DNA from: Clostridia bacterium
GTDB taxonomy: Bacteria > Bacillota_A > Clostridia > Christensenellales > Aristaeellaceae
DNA length: 5,677 nucleotides
Direction: 5' to 3'
Assembly (NCBI GenBank): GCA_017518705.1
Contig: JAFWUC010000015.1
Location: forward strand, 1-5,677
Below are positions 5,638 to 5,677 of this stretch, piece by piece (position 1 is the first letter of the stretch; every line of letters begins with the position of its first letter). The notes beneath the pieces were generated by a model. It was not told the DNA's origin and searched no databases. It worked only from the letters and a program-made list of their open reading frames with translations. The position numbers and the translations under genes were made by a program.

Positions 5638-5677
5638 GGCGTGCCGCTGACCATGAACATCGTGGCCATGTTCGCCA
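5638..5677 (+). pseudogene. Same-frame continuation of the sugar-binding protein after the stop (runs off right edge)
   Basis: Immediately after the TAA the same frame reads GVPLTMNIVAMFA to the window edge. Solute-binding proteins of this family commonly have a YGxxYGVP-like segment here, so the stop sits where a Tyr (TAC or TAT) would be expected. A single base change explains the break, and there is no frameshift. This tail cannot be expressed on its own from any start or ribosome binding site visible here. Confidence 0.5.

Noticed and set aside
1..5677. CRISPR array, tRNA, insertion sequence or integrase
   Set aside because: No regularly spaced repeats, tRNA-like cloverleaf, terminal inverted repeats or transposase motifs were seen. 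The repeats present are coding (SH3 and Ig modules) or promoter-linked.

Overview
The window looks like a chromosomal segment from an uncultured Clostridia-type member of the Firmicutes. The basis is strong AGGAGG-type ribosome binding sites, consensus sigma-A promoters in short AT-rich gaps between GC-rich genes, secreted SH3-repeat and Ig-like proteins with Firmicutes signal peptides, and a lipoprotein-style ABC sugar system. This placement is inference from style; there is no rRNA or marker gene here.

Layout. Bases 1-1828 (minus strand) hold the N-terminal 609 residues of a large secreted protein: a signal peptide, a Cys/His-rich head and at least five Ig-like modules, running off the left edge. 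Bases 1829-2276 contain no protein gene but are dense in signals. From right to left on the minus strand these are the terminator of the next gene, a sigma-A promoter, a compact structured RNA with a possible pseudoknot, an intrinsic terminator, and then a separate promoter for the Ig-like gene with a perfect 12-bp palindrome in its spacer. Bases 2277-3767 (minus) encode a complete 496-residue secreted protein with five SH3-like repeats and a C-terminal domain whose His/Cys pattern resembles a diverged L,D-transpeptidase (YkuD) site. Bases 3768-4003 are an AT-rich divergent promoter region. Bases 4004-5059 (plus) encode a complete Gfo/Idh/MocA-family NAD(P)-dependent sugar or polyol oxidoreductase. 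From 5233 (plus) an ABC-transporter sugar-binding protein begins, behind its own promoter, and runs to the right edge, but its reading frame is broken by a single in-frame TAA at 5635-5637.

How it fits together. The left half is a cell-surface block: two separately transcribed exported proteins with similar leader peptides (M-S/T-F-K-R), likely acting at or outside the cell wall. The right half is the start of a carbohydrate locus: a cytoplasmic dehydrogenase followed by the solute receptor of an importer, with permease genes expected beyond the edge. The two halves are divergent and probably regulated independently.

The points most worth a second look are the candidate non-coding RNA at about 2030-2179, the in-frame stop in the binding protein, and the YkuD-like motif in the SH3 protein.

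[Format note: the original gave no feature confidence values; the uniform 0.5 is a placeholder required by the schema, not an estimate.]
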